DNA from: Streptomyces alboflavus
GTDB lineage: Bacteria > Actinomycetota > Actinomycetes > Streptomycetales > Streptomycetaceae
Assembly: GCF_000716675.1 (NCBI RefSeq)
Contig: NZ_JNXT01000041.1
Location: 13,909-77,908, forward strand
Length of the DNA stretch: 64,000 nt
Reading direction: 5' to 3'
Shown: positions 54,299 to 63,218 of the stretch, piece after piece
Position numbering within the stretch: the first letter of the stretch is position 1
Layout: every line of letters starts with the position of its first letter
Position numbers and translations under genes: made by a program
Notes under the pieces: model-generated
Seen by the model: the letters and a program-made list of their open reading frames with translations, nothing else
Database searches by the model: none
Told to the model about the DNA's origin: nothing

Positions 54299-55678
54299 AT
54301 GGCCGGACCGCGTCTGTCCCGTCGTCGCCTGATAGCTGCCGGTTCCGTGGCCGCCGCCACCGCGGTGGCCGTGACCCTCACCGCGTCGGCGGGAGCGTCC
54401 GACACCAAGGACCAGGCCCAGCGGGCCATCAAGGGCGGGAAGGCGAAGAACGTCATCCTGCTCATCGGCGACGGCATGGGCGACTCGGAGATCACTCTCG
54501 CCCGGGACTACACGGTGGGCGCGAACGGCCGCCTGAACATGGACAAGTTCCCGCTGACGGGCGCGTACACGACGTACGCGGTGCACAAGGACGGCTCGCC
54601 CGACTACGTCACCGACTCCGCCGCGAGCGGCTCGGGCTGGGCCACCGGCGTGAAGACGGTCAACGGGCGCATCTCGAAGACGCCGGGCACCGACAAGGCC
54701 GTACCGACGATCCTGGAGCTGGCCCAGAAGAAGGGCTACGCGACCGGCTCGGTCACCACCGCCGAACTCACCGACGCCACCCCGGCCGTGCTCGCCGCGC
54801 ACGCCACCGACCGCAGCTGCCAGGGCCCGGCCGACATGGCCAAGTGCCCGAAGGACACCATCGCCAAGGGCGGGCCGGGCTCGATCGCCGAGCAGAGCGT
54901 CAACCACAAGGTGGACGTGCTCCTCGGCGGCGGCAAGCAGCGGTTCGACCAGAAGGTCACCGACGGCAGGTACAAGGGGCTCACCGTCACGCAGCAGGCG
55001 AAGAAGCTGGGCTACCAGGTCGTCACCAACGAACGGGACCTGAAGAAGGTCAAGTCGGTCAAGAACGGCAAGCCCGTCCTCGGCCTCTTCGCGCCCGGCA
55101 ACGTCCCCGTGGAGTGGACCGGCAAGGGCGCGGCCAAGGGCGGCACCGAGCCGCAGCGCTGCACGACCTCCAACCCGGGCCGCCCGGCGGGCACCCCCGA
55201 GCTGAAGGACCAGGCGAGCAAGGCCATCAAGCTCCTCGAGGCCAAGCAGAAGAGCGGCAAGAACAAGCAGGGCTTCTTCCTGCAGATCGAGGGCGCCTCG
55301 ATCGACAAGCAGGACCACGCGGCCGACCCGTGCGGCCAGATCGGCGAGACGGCCGCCTTCGACCGCGCCGTGAAGGTCGCCCGCGACTACGCCGCCAAGC
55401 ACCCGGACACCCTGGTCGTCACCACCGCCGACCACGCCCACACCAGCCAGATCGTGCCCCTGGAGGCCCAGCCCCCCGGCCTCTCCTCCACCCTCGTCAC
55501 CAACGAGGGCCAGCAGCTCAAGGTCAACTACTCCACGAACACCCCCGGCCAGTCCCAGGAGCACACGGGCACCCAGGTCCGCATCGCGGCCCAGGGCCCG
55601 CAGGCGTACCGGGTCCTCGGGGTGACGAACCAGACGGACCTGTTCAGGACTGTGCGGGAGGCTCTGCGGCTGGGCTGA
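54299..55678 (+). CDS. Alkaline phosphatase, PhoA type, Tat-exported
   Basis: A 459-residue secreted phosphatase. ATG 54299 with GAGGAG upstream. Twin-arginine signal (PRLSRRRLIAAGSVAAATAV). Metal and catalytic sites: IGDGMGDSEIT (first Asp), catalytic Ser in VTDSAASGSGW, DHAADPCGQIGE, TTADHAHTSQI and a His in the C-terminal QEHTGTQV. Releases phosphate from organic phosphates outside the cell; in streptomycetes such genes are usually PhoR-PhoP controlled. Ends before a 14-bp perfect hairpin. Confidence 0.93.
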   Translation: MAGPRLSRRRLIAAGSVAAATAVAVTLTASAGASDTKDQAQRAIKGGKAKNVILLIGDGMGDSEITLARDYTVGANGRLNMDKFPLTGAYTTYAVHKDGSPDYVTDSAASGSGWATGVKTVNGRISKTPGTDKAVPTILELAQKKGYATGSVTTAELTDATPAVLAAHATDRSCQGPADMAKCPKDTIAKGGPGSIAEQSVNHKVDVLLGGGKQRFDQKVTDGRYKGLTVTQQAKKLGYQVVTNERDLKKVKSVKNGKPVLGLFAPGNVPVEWTGKGAAKGGTEPQRCTTSNPGRPAGTPELKDQASKAIKLLEAKQKSGKNKQGFFLQIEGASIDKQDHAADPCGQIGETAAFDRAVKVARDYAAKHPDTLVVTTADHAHTSQIVPLEAQPPGLSSTLVTNEGQQLKVNYSTNTPGQSQEHTGTQVRIAAQGPQAYRVLGVTNQTDLFRTVREALRLG

Positions 55679-55696
55679 GCCAGGAGCAGGACAGAG

Positions 55697-55730
55697 GTGA
55701 GGGTGCCGACCACGGGGTCGGCACCCTCAC
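55697..55730. terminator. Bidirectional hairpin terminator
   Basis: A perfect 14-bp stem (GTGAGGGTGCCGAC and complement, 6-base loop) between convergent phoA and the TerD fusion gene. Confidence 0.85.
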
Positions 55731-55758
55731 GCGTGCGCCCGCCTCCTCGGCCGCGCCC

Positions 55759-57873
55759 TCAGCCCACGGCCGCGCGTTCCGCCGCCGGGCTCCGGCGCGG
55801 GGCCGGGCGGTCCAGGTGGGTCACCACCGTGGCGTAGAAGCGGTGGACGGCGTCGTCGACGCTGCGGATGAAGCCCGATTCGGCGTTGCCGCGGCCGCTG
55901 CCCATGCCCTTGAAGAGGGAGAGGCGGAAGCCGGTGATCGAGGCGTCGTTGCGGGGCAAGAGGTCGGCGGGTTCCGGGCGCAGCCGTTCCAGCGTGCCCC
56001 GCGGGCCTCCCGTGCCGCCTTCCACCAGGGTTTCGATGTGGAGGTCGGCGGGGGCCTCGGCGAGGCGGCGGGCGAGCCGCTTGACCCAGGTCAGGGGGTA
56101 TCCCTGGTCCGGGGCGGGGATCTCGATGGATGTGCGGAGCTTGCCCGTGCGCAGGTCGGCGGTGATGACGAGGACGCCCGGTGTGCCCTCGATGCGCACC
56201 TCCGCCTGCAGCCGTCCCTCGACGCAGAGCTGGTCCGCCAGGCGGGCGCGCCGGGTGCCGGGGTCCGCTCCGCGCCGGGAGCGCTGTACGGGCAGCACCT
56301 TCTGGCCGAGTTCGCCGCCGAGCCTGAGACAGACCTGGCGGATGAGCCGCTCCCAGCTCTCCACCACCTCCAGGCTGCGCGGGTCGCCCTGGCAGAGGGT
56401 CTCGTCGTCGATCCCGTTGCGCACCGGCACCCAGGCCGAGCCCATGTTCTGGAAGCCGTGGCAGCCGGAGTTCTCGTGCTGGAGGTAGTGCAGCAGTTCC
56501 TGGAGCAGCCAGGCGTGCGCCATGTTGCCCACGCCCTCGTGCCGGATCAACATCTGTGCCTGGTGGGCCACTTCGGCCCAGGACAGGTGCCACAGCGCCA
56601 CCTTGTGCTTGCGCCGCCCGTCGATCCTGACGTCGACCAGTGGGCTGCCTTCGAGCGCGACGTCGTTCGACAGCGTGATCACGGCCTCGTAGCCGCGACG
56701 CGCGGCGATGTCCATGTACGCCTGGACCTGCTCGGCCTTGAGGGGGTTCCCGTTGGTCTTCGTCTCGACCAGGACCGTCCACAGCTTGCCGGCCCGCTCG
56801 ACGCGGATCACGCCGTCCGGCCGGCGAGGGAAGTCGCCGTTGGGCAGCGAGACCTCGGTGAACGTCTCCATGCGGCCCGCCGGCGCCCCGAACCCGGCCG
56901 TGAGCCTCCTGCCGAACTCCGGGATCTGCGCCATCACCGACAACAGCACCGACGTGGCCCGCATTTCGCGGTCACGGTCGCTCTTGAGCGCGGAGAGAGG
57001 GAAGAGCCTGGCCTCTTTCCAGGTCTCGTTCTCCGCCAGGGACTTCTTGGCCGCCTTCGGCAGGGTGACCTTCTTCTTGGCGGTACGGGGACGTGCCGGG
57101 GCCTTCCTCGGCGGCGCGTCCGCGTCCGCGCGCCTCGGCGCCGGGACCGCCGCCAGCGGGGGCGGGGGTTCGCGGTCGGCCGCCGGAGTCGGCTCCGGGG
57201 CCACGGCCTCGACCGGAAGCCCGGTCGGGTCCGCGCCCGGAGCCCGGACCGGCGCCGCCGCCTCGGCCGGTACGTCCACAGCCGCACCGTCCAGTGCCGC
57301 GGCTTCCAGCGACTCCTCGGTGGCCTCGTCGTCGTCGATGTCGACGCCGAAGTCCGTCGCGAGGCCGGCGAGCCCGCTGTCGTAGCCCTGCCCGACGGCC
57401 CGGAACTTCCACTCCGCACCCCGGCGGTAGACCTCGCCGAAGATGAACGCGCTCACCGCGCCCGCGTCCTCGATCGCGAACCGCAGCAGCCCCTCGCCGG
57501 AGCCGTCCGCCAACGTGAGCCGCAGGCCGTCCAGTTCACCGAAATGAGCCCCGCCGTACCGGCTCGCCGCGACCACGATCCGGTCGACGCCCTCCGGGAC
57601 CGCCGACAGGTCGAAGCTGATCCGGTCCTTGTTGCCGCTCCCCGTGGGTGTCTTGCCCAGGAGCTGCACGCTCCCGTCTGCGGCCACGGGATTGTTGTAG
57701 AAGTAGAAGTCCCCGTCGCTGCGCACCTTGCCGTCGGCGTCGAGGAGCAGTACGGAGACGTCCGCGTCGCCCTCCCCCGTCGGGCTCGTCCAGTCCAGAC
57801 TCACGATCACGGAGTCGGCGTTCTCGCTCAGGCTCGCGAGCCCCACATTGGCGCCCTTGCTCAACTCGTACAT
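55759..57873 (-). CDS. TerD domain fused to PD-(D/E)XK nuclease-like domain
   Basis: A 704-residue fusion. ATG 57873 (MYELSKGANVGLASLSENAD) with GGGGGTGGGG upstream. Residues 1-175 are a TerD/CABP Ca-binding domain: VIVSLDWTSPTGEGDADVSV, DFYFYNNPVAADGSV, VPEGVDRIVVAASRY, FIFGEVYRRGAEWKFRAVG. Residues 175-285 are an Ala/Pro linker ending in a Lys-rich patch (RTAKKKVTLPKAAKK). Then a nuclease-like core: RRPDGVIRV (Asp353), LWTVLVETKTNG (Glu370, Lys372) and AEQVQAYMDIAARRGYEAVI, the D-x16-E-x-K pattern of PD-(D/E)XK enzymes. Residues about 400-704 are unassigned. TerD domains belong to phage- and stress-response Ter systems; no other ter genes are adjacent. Confidence 0.8.
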   Translation of the reverse strand: MYELSKGANVGLASLSENADSVIVSLDWTSPTGEGDADVSVLLLDADGKVRSDGDFYFYNNPVAADGSVQLLGKTPTGSGNKDRISFDLSAVPEGVDRIVVAASRYGGAHFGELDGLRLTLADGSGEGLLRFAIEDAGAVSAFIFGEVYRRGAEWKFRAVGQGYDSGLAGLATDFGVDIDDDEATEESLEAAALDGAAVDVPAEAAAPVRAPGADPTGLPVEAVAPEPTPAADREPPPPLAAVPAPRRADADAPPRKAPARPRTAKKKVTLPKAAKKSLAENETWKEARLFPLSALKSDRDREMRATSVLLSVMAQIPEFGRRLTAGFGAPAGRMETFTEVSLPNGDFPRRPDGVIRVERAGKLWTVLVETKTNGNPLKAEQVQAYMDIAARRGYEAVITLSNDVALEGSPLVDVRIDGRRKHKVALWHLSWAEVAHQAQMLIRHEGVGNMAHAWLLQELLHYLQHENSGCHGFQNMGSAWVPVRNGIDDETLCQGDPRSLEVVESWERLIRQVCLRLGGELGQKVLPVQRSRRGADPGTRRARLADQLCVEGRLQAEVRIEGTPGVLVITADLRTGKLRTSIEIPAPDQGYPLTWVKRLARRLAEAPADLHIETLVEGGTGGPRGTLERLRPEPADLLPRNDASITGFRLSLFKGMGSGRGNAESGFIRSVDDAVHRFYATVVTHLDRPAPRRSPAAERAAVG

Positions 57874-58013
57874 GCCCCACCCCCAATAGCGCACGTCAGG
57901 CACGCGTCGGCCACCACCCCATGACCATGCGTCGACCGAGCCCGTGTGACGTGGCACACACTGACTGCACACCGGAACTGTAGTACCGCGCGAGCACAGC
58001 CTGTAGCCGTCCG

Positions 58014-59312
58014 TCAGAAACGCGGCCCCCAAGCCCCCGACAACCCCCGCCGCACCACCGAACTGAGCACCCGCACCCCCCGCGTCGACCCCGGTGCGAG
58101 GCCCGTCAGTTCGCGTACGCGGCGCAGGCGGTAGTCGAGGGTGCGGGGGTGGACGTTGAGGGCCGTTGCCGTGGTCGTGCGGTTCATGTCGTGGGTGTAG
58201 TACGCGTCGAGGGTGAGGAGGAGGTCGGGGCCGGGGGCCAGGCGGTGGGCCAGGGTGTGGAGCCAGGCGTCGACGAACGGGACGTCCGCCACGGCGAGTT
58301 CGACGAAGACGTCGGCTGTCGTGTGGGGGTGTGCGGGTGCTCTTCGCAGGGGGGCCGCCCTGCTGATGCGTCTCGCGCGATCGAGGGCCGCGGGCAGGTC
58401 GGGGAGGTCGGCTGTGGTGGTGCCTGCCGCGCAGGGGGTGGGGAGGGATTGAGCGAAGTCCTGTATGAGGGACAGTACTTCTCTTGGTTGGGTGGGGTCG
58501 GGTGTGGTCGAGGGCGCGAGGGCCATGGGGGGCAGCGGGGTCAGGGCTATGAGTTCGCCTGGGGTCGACTCCGTTGGCGGGGACCACATCAGGGGCACCT
58601 GGTGCTCCTTGATCAGCGACTCGATCTCTCCCTCCGGGCCCCGGTGCCGCTCCGCGCCCGGGGTGCGGGGCGACGGGACCCGGATCACCGTCACCGCGCA
58701 GTACGCGGGTATGTCCATGCCGACGGCGCGGGCGAGTTCGGCCGCCATCGGGTCGCCGGACAGGAGGGCCTTGACGAGGAGCGCGACCTGGTCGACGTAC
58801 GGGAGCCGGTGGCGCAGCGCGGAGACGAAGCCCTGGCAGTAGGCCTCGATGCCGCGTTCGCCCTGGGCGGCGAACCAGCCCAGGAGGCGCACGAGTTCGT
58901 CGGCGCCGCCGTCGCGCTGGGCGTCCGTCGCCTCGTTGACCTCGCGCAGCATCAGCGCGGTGTGCAGGCGCAGGACGCGCCGGCGGGATTCCAGGGACAG
59001 GCCCGTGGCGGCTCGGGCCTCGCCCATCGCGGCGATGGCGGTGAGGTCGGAGGGCGTCAACTCCTCGCTGGTCGGGGCGAGTTCGCCGGTGCGGCGGCGC
59101 AGCCACACGGCGTACTCCATGGTCTCCGCCCTGGCCCGGGGGTCCGTGTCCAGGATCCCGAACTCCGGGATCTCGCGCGCGTACGCGTCGACCTCCCGGC
59201 GGGCGCTGCTCGACGCGCGCCGGGCCAGCTCCGCGAAGAGGTCGCCCATGGCCGGGAGCATGCCATTCCGGTCGAATTGATCGACAGGCCAGATCCGGAC
59301 GGGGTTTGTCAC
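58014..59312 (-). CDS. PucR-type transcriptional regulator
   Basis: A 432-residue regulator with GTG 59312 (an ATG at 59261 region, MLPAMGDLFAEL, is an alternative start). The C-terminal 60 residues form the PucR/CdaR HTH (LDAYYTHDMNRTTTATALNV, HPRTLDYRLRRVRELTG). The N-terminal region is the RsbR/GGDEF-like helical domain of streptomycete members (LFAELARRASSSARREVDAY). It is divergent from the secreted DUF4394 gene, about 190 bases apart, and is its likely regulator. Confidence 0.85.
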   Translation of the reverse strand: MTNPVRIWPVDQFDRNGMLPAMGDLFAELARRASSSARREVDAYAREIPEFGILDTDPRARAETMEYAVWLRRRTGELAPTSEELTPSDLTAIAAMGEARAATGLSLESRRRVLRLHTALMLREVNEATDAQRDGGADELVRLLGWFAAQGERGIEAYCQGFVSALRHRLPYVDQVALLVKALLSGDPMAAELARAVGMDIPAYCAVTVIRVPSPRTPGAERHRGPEGEIESLIKEHQVPLMWSPPTESTPGELIALTPLPPMALAPSTTPDPTQPREVLSLIQDFAQSLPTPCAAGTTTADLPDLPAALDRARRISRAAPLRRAPAHPHTTADVFVELAVADVPFVDAWLHTLAHRLAPGPDLLLTLDAYYTHDMNRTTTATALNVHPRTLDYRLRRVRELTGLAPGSTRGVRVLSSVVRRGLSGAWGPRF

Positions 59313-59505
59313 TTCGCGTGAATGGGGCGGGAAATTGTGCGGGTCCCGGCGGGGCGCTTTTGTCATCGTGCGCAAAGTTGGGGGGCGACGGTCGGCATGT
59401 CGTCTTCTTTTCTTGTCGGGCCCCTGCGCGGCGGGCTTAATGGGGTTCCGGCAATACCAGAGCCATATTCACGCCCGTCCGACCTTCTTCACTCGGGAGG
59501 AAATC

Positions 59506-60462
59506 ATGAGACGTGATCTCAGAGCCAGGACGATGAAGAGGACAAGCACGTCGAGGAACAGCAAGCGCGTCGTGGCCGCCCTCTCCGCGTCGGCCGCCTG
59601 CGCCGCCCTCCTGGTCGCCGCGCCGGGCGCCAGCTCGGCCCCCGACCCGGCGGGGAGCACCAGGGCCACCGCCGCCGCCAAGGCTCCCGCCGCCACCCCG
59701 AGCCTCCGCGCCTACGGCATCCTCGTCGGCGGCACCCGCATGGCCACGTTCACCACCGACCGGCCCGACATCCTCGACTGGGTCCGGGTCATCAAGGGGC
59801 TCAAGGGGGACACGAAGCTGATCGGCATCGACTACCGGGTGCAGAACGGGCTGATGTACGGCGTCGGCGACCAGGGCGGGATCTACACGATCAAGACGCC
59901 GCCGGAGGTCGTGGACGTCGAGGTCACCAAGGTGTCCCAGCTCCAGATCGCCCTGTACGGAACGAAGTTCGGCGTCGACTTCAACCCCGCCGCCGACCGG
60001 CTCCGCGTCATCAGCGACAACGCGCAGAACCTGCGGCACAACCTCGGCAACGGCACCACGGAGGAGGACGGCATCCTCACCACCCCGCCGAGCCCCTCAC
60101 CCGCCCGGGGCGTCACCGCCGCCGCGTACACCAACAACGATCTCAACGGCGCCACCGCGACGACCCTGTTCGACATCAACACCACGACCGACCAGGTCGT
60201 CATCCAGTCCCCCGCCAACAACGGCACCCTGGCCCCGACCGGATCCCTGACCCTCGACGCGGGCGCGGATTCCGGTCTGGACATCTTCAGTTATCTGACG
60301 GGCGGCAAGACCACCTCGAATATCGCCTTCGCCTCCCTCACCCCGTACGGTGCGGACTCTCCGTCCTTCTACAGCGTGAATGTCTTCACCGGCGAGGCGA
60401 CAGCCATCGGCCAATTCCCGCTGGATGTCACCGACGTGGCGATCAAACTCGGCGGCAGCTGA
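59506..60462 (+). CDS. Secreted DUF4394 protein
   Basis: A 318-residue exported protein; ATG 59506 with GGGAGG five bases upstream. Signal peptide after an unusually long basic N-terminus (RRDLRARTMKRTSTSRNSKR, hydrophobic VVAALSASAACAALLVAAPG). Mature part is the DUF4394 beta-propeller-like domain (RAYGILVGGTRMATFTTDRP, LIGIDYRVQNGLMYGVGDQG, FGVDFNPAADRLRVISDNAQ). DUF4394 proteins are extracellular with unknown function. Convergent with the VWA gene with 23 bases between. Confidence 0.85.
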   Translation: MRRDLRARTMKRTSTSRNSKRVVAALSASAACAALLVAAPGASSAPDPAGSTRATAAAKAPAATPSLRAYGILVGGTRMATFTTDRPDILDWVRVIKGLKGDTKLIGIDYRVQNGLMYGVGDQGGIYTIKTPPEVVDVEVTKVSQLQIALYGTKFGVDFNPAADRLRVISDNAQNLRHNLGNGTTEEDGILTTPPSPSPARGVTAAAYTNNDLNGATATTLFDINTTTDQVVIQSPANNGTLAPTGSLTLDAGADSGLDIFSYLTGGKTTSNIAFASLTPYGADSPSFYSVNVFTGEATAIGQFPLDVTDVAIKLGGS

Positions 60463-60485
60463 GAGATTATTCGGGTAGCCGCCCG

Positions 60486-61793
60486 CTATCCGATCTCCAC
60501 CACCCGCGCCCACTGAGGTGGCGTGTCCGGTACGTAGTCGGGGTCGTTCTCGTCCCGCGTCGAGGTGTCGCGGCGGTGGCGGGGGAACAGGCCGACCACC
60601 GTCCGGCACGGCGGCTGCGTACTCGGCCACGGTGTCTGACCGTCGGTGAGCGCCACGACGACGTCCGGCGCCGGCCGGGTGCGCAGGGCCCGCGCGAAGC
60701 CCGTGCGCAGGTCCGTGCCCCCGCCGCCGATCAGCGGGATGCCCTCGCCCGTGCACAGCGGGTGGACGACGCGCGCCGACGCGTCGCAGGGCAGCACGGA
60801 GACCAGGTCGCGGCGGCCGCCCACGGCACGGGCGATCGCCGCCACCTCCAGGAGCGCGCTGCCCAGCTCCGCGTCGCTGACCGAACCCGACGTGTCGACG
60901 ATCACCGCGACCCGCGGGGGCCTGCGCCGCAGGCTGGGCAGCACCACGCCCGGCACCCCGGCCGACCGCCGCGCGGGCCGCCCGTACGTGTAGTCCTCGC
61001 CCAGACCCGGCCCTGACGCGGCCGAGCGCACCGCCGCCCCCAGCAACTCCCGCCACGGCTGCGGCGGATGGAACACCTCTTCCGCCCACCGCTTCCACCC
61101 CTTCGGCGCCTTCCCCGGACGGCCGTTCAGCCCCTGCGCCACCCGGAACCGGACGGCGTCCCGCTCCTGCGCGCTCAGCCCGTGGGCGCCCTCCGGGCCG
61201 AGGTCCCAGTCCCGTTCCCTGCCGTCGGCGCCGCTGCCGCAGTCCAGCCAGGACAGGTCCGCCGTGCGCGGCCCGAGCCGGAACTGCCGCAGGTAGTCCT
61301 CCATCAGCTCCCCCGGCGGCAGGTCAAGCGTCTCAGGCCGCACCGCCCCTTCGGGCCTCGCGAGCCCGTCCCCGTACACGTCGTCGTTGATCTCGCAGTC
61401 CGCCGCGATGTTCATCCGCAGCCGGTCGCCCGCACCCGTCAGGCCCCGCTCCCGCGCGACCCGGTCGCCGCGCCCGTGGTGGTCCCGCAGCAGGTGCGAC
61501 ACCTCGTGCACCCACACCCCGGCCAGCTCCGCGACCGGCGTCCGGGCCACGAAGTACGGCGAGACGTAGCACCGCCAGTACCGGTCCACCGCCATCGTCG
61601 GCACGTCCCGCGACTCGACGGTGTGCAGGGCGAACAGCGCCGTCGCCAGGTACGGCCGCACCCGCGCCGCGTGCAGCCGGGCGGCGAAGAGCTTCTCCCG
61701 GTCCAGGGAGAGGGGGGACGGGGAGGCGTGGGAGGCTCGGGAGGCGTGGGAGGCGCGGGGTACGCCGGGCGCGTTCGGTGCGGCCGCCGTCAT
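60486..61793 (-). CDS. VWA-like protein with metallopeptidase-type HExxH (DUF2201)
   Basis: A 435-residue protein, ATG 61793 overlapping the AAA ATPase stop by ATGA. N-terminal metallopeptidase-like domain with VWVHEVSHLLRDHH (His96, Glu97, His100). C-terminal VWA-like domain with the metal-ion-dependent adhesion site D300-T-S-G-S. Together with an upstream MoxR-type ATPase this forms the classical AAA/VWA pair used for assembling or activating cofactors or complexes. A serine/alanine/histidine repeat (ASHASRASHAS) sits near the N-terminus. Confidence 0.85.
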   Translation of the reverse strand: MTAAAPNAPGVPRASHASRASHASPSPLSLDREKLFAARLHAARVRPYLATALFALHTVESRDVPTMAVDRYWRCYVSPYFVARTPVAELAGVWVHEVSHLLRDHHGRGDRVARERGLTGAGDRLRMNIAADCEINDDVYGDGLARPEGAVRPETLDLPPGELMEDYLRQFRLGPRTADLSWLDCGSGADGRERDWDLGPEGAHGLSAQERDAVRFRVAQGLNGRPGKAPKGWKRWAEEVFHPPQPWRELLGAAVRSAASGPGLGEDYTYGRPARRSAGVPGVVLPSLRRRPPRVAVIVDTSGSVSDAELGSALLEVAAIARAVGGRRDLVSVLPCDASARVVHPLCTGEGIPLIGGGGTDLRTGFARALRTRPAPDVVVALTDGQTPWPSTQPPCRTVVGLFPRHRRDTSTRDENDPDYVPDTPPQWARVVEIG

Positions 61794-63100
61794 CGGCCCG
61801 CCCCCGCCCGCGCCGCCGCCTTCGCCGTCGCCTTCGTCCGCGTCCCCTCCCGGTCCGCCCGCTGCGACAGCGACACCGCTCCCGCCAGCCGCTCGATGGA
61901 CTCCGGTACGTCCCAGTCCTCCTGCCGCAGCGACGCCAGCGTGGTCGCGGGTACGACGACGAGGTCCGGCGCGCCCGTCTCCATCGCCCGGACGAGCAGC
62001 GCCCAGGCCGCGTCCCAGCGGGCCCGGTCCGGGCGGTTGCGGACCGCGGCCACCACACCGTCGAGGGCGGCCTGGCGCAGGTCGCCGCGCTCGGGCAGCT
62101 CGGCGGCGGCCGGGTCGGCGAGCAGCAGCTCGGGGTCGGGGAGGTCCATCCGGTCGATCCCGGCGAGGAGTTCGAGACCGGGCCCGTCCCCCACCGTGCC
62201 CCTGGCGAGCAGGGCGAGCACCTCCCGCGACGAGCCCGCCGCGGTCGCGAACGCGATCAGGCGCAGGGTCATCTCCCAGCTCCGTGGCGAGGGCCAAGGA
62301 CCGCCCCTGCGCGTCTCGTTGCTCGGCAGCCGGTGTACGAGGGCGGGACGCGCGGCAAGCAGTTCGCACACCGCGCGCCGGGCGAACTCCACGGCCTCCG
62401 GCAGCTTCCCGGCGTCGAGCCGGGGCAGGGTCGCCCGGGGCCAGGTCCCGCCGAGTCCGCGTACGACGACCTCGTGGTCGTGGGTCCACTGGAGGTGGAC
62501 GAACCGGTTGGCCAGGGGCGGGCTCAGCTCCCAGCCGTCGGCCGCCGACGAGCGGGGGTTGGCGGCGGCCACGATCCGTACGTCCGGCGGGAGTTGAAGG
62601 GTGCCGATGCGGCGCTCCAGGACGAGCCGGAGCAGCGCGGCCTGCACGGCCGGGGGCGCGGTGGACAGCTCGTCGAGGAACAGCAGGCCCCGGCCCGCCT
62701 TCACGAGGCGCACCGCCCAGTCCGGCGGCGCCATCGGGACGCCCTGTTCCGCCGGGTCGTCCCCGACGATGGGCAGCCCCGAGAAGTCCGACGGCTCGTG
62801 CACGCTGGCGATCACCGTGGTCAACGGGAGCCCCAGGGACCCGGCGAGCTGGGTCAGCGCGGCGGTCTTGCCGATGCCCGGCTCTCCCCACAGGAGCACG
62901 GGAAGGTCGGCGGCCACCGCCAGCGTCAGGGCCTCCAGCTGAATGTCGGGGCGGGGTTCGGTGGTGGTGTCGCGGAGGAGGGTCAGGAGGTCGGCGGCGA
63001 CGTCGAGTTGGGCGGTCGTGTCGGTGGCGGGAGCGGTGTCGGCGGGCTGTTCCGGCAGGACGGACGGGGTGGACAGGACGGACGGCGTGCAGGTGGGCAT
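61790..63100 (-). CDS. MoxR-like AAA+ ATPase
   Basis: A 436-residue ATPase. ATG 63100 with AGAGGTGA six bases upstream. Walker A GEPGIGKT at 72-79; Walker B GLLFLDELSTA (about 141-151); sensor-1 asparagine in IVAAANPRSSAADG; arginine finger region NRFVHLQW. Works with the VWA/HExxH protein to which it is coupled. C-terminal Ala/Lys-rich tail. Third gene, upstream, is the partially seen gene at 63219. Confidence 0.9.
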   Translation of the reverse strand: MPTCTPSVLSTPSVLPEQPADTAPATDTTAQLDVAADLLTLLRDTTTEPRPDIQLEALTLAVAADLPVLLWGEPGIGKTAALTQLAGSLGLPLTTVIASVHEPSDFSGLPIVGDDPAEQGVPMAPPDWAVRLVKAGRGLLFLDELSTAPPAVQAALLRLVLERRIGTLQLPPDVRIVAAANPRSSAADGWELSPPLANRFVHLQWTHDHEVVVRGLGGTWPRATLPRLDAGKLPEAVEFARRAVCELLAARPALVHRLPSNETRRGGPWPSPRSWEMTLRLIAFATAAGSSREVLALLARGTVGDGPGLELLAGIDRMDLPDPELLLADPAAAELPERGDLRQAALDGVVAAVRNRPDRARWDAAWALLVRAMETGAPDLVVVPATTLASLRQEDWDVPESIERLAGAVSLSQRADREGTRTKATAKAAARAGAGR

Positions 63101-63151
63101 GTGTGGTCACCTCTGAGGTCGGTGGTCGGCCGCGTGGGGCCGACGGCAAGC

Positions 63152-63217
63152 GAGAAAGGGAAAAGGGGGAGAGGGAAAAGGGAGGAGGAGAGGGAAGAGG
63201 GTGAGGGGGAAGGGCGC
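63152..63217 (+). repeat. Homopurine tract (about 65 bases)
   Basis: Nearly pure A/G on the plus strand, broken only near 63201, made of GGGAAAAGGG-, GGAGGAG- and GAGGGGGAAGGG-like words. It lies between the hypothetical gene and the AAA ATPase, giving a pyrimidine-only leader on the minus-strand message. Confidence 0.9.
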
Positions 63218-63218
63218 G

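Noticed and set aside
55696..59106. Giant 1100-codon frame including TerD fusion and sequence upstream
   Set aside because: The part beyond 57873 is antisense-like, low complexity and out of frame with the PucR gene; a ribosome site and the TerD N-terminus mark the start at 57873.
60486..63149. Single large open frame covering both VWA and AAA genes
   Set aside because: Only the first part (to 61793) has the real VWA protein; the rest is an out-of-frame reading of the AAA ATPase gene, which has its own start and ATGA overlap.
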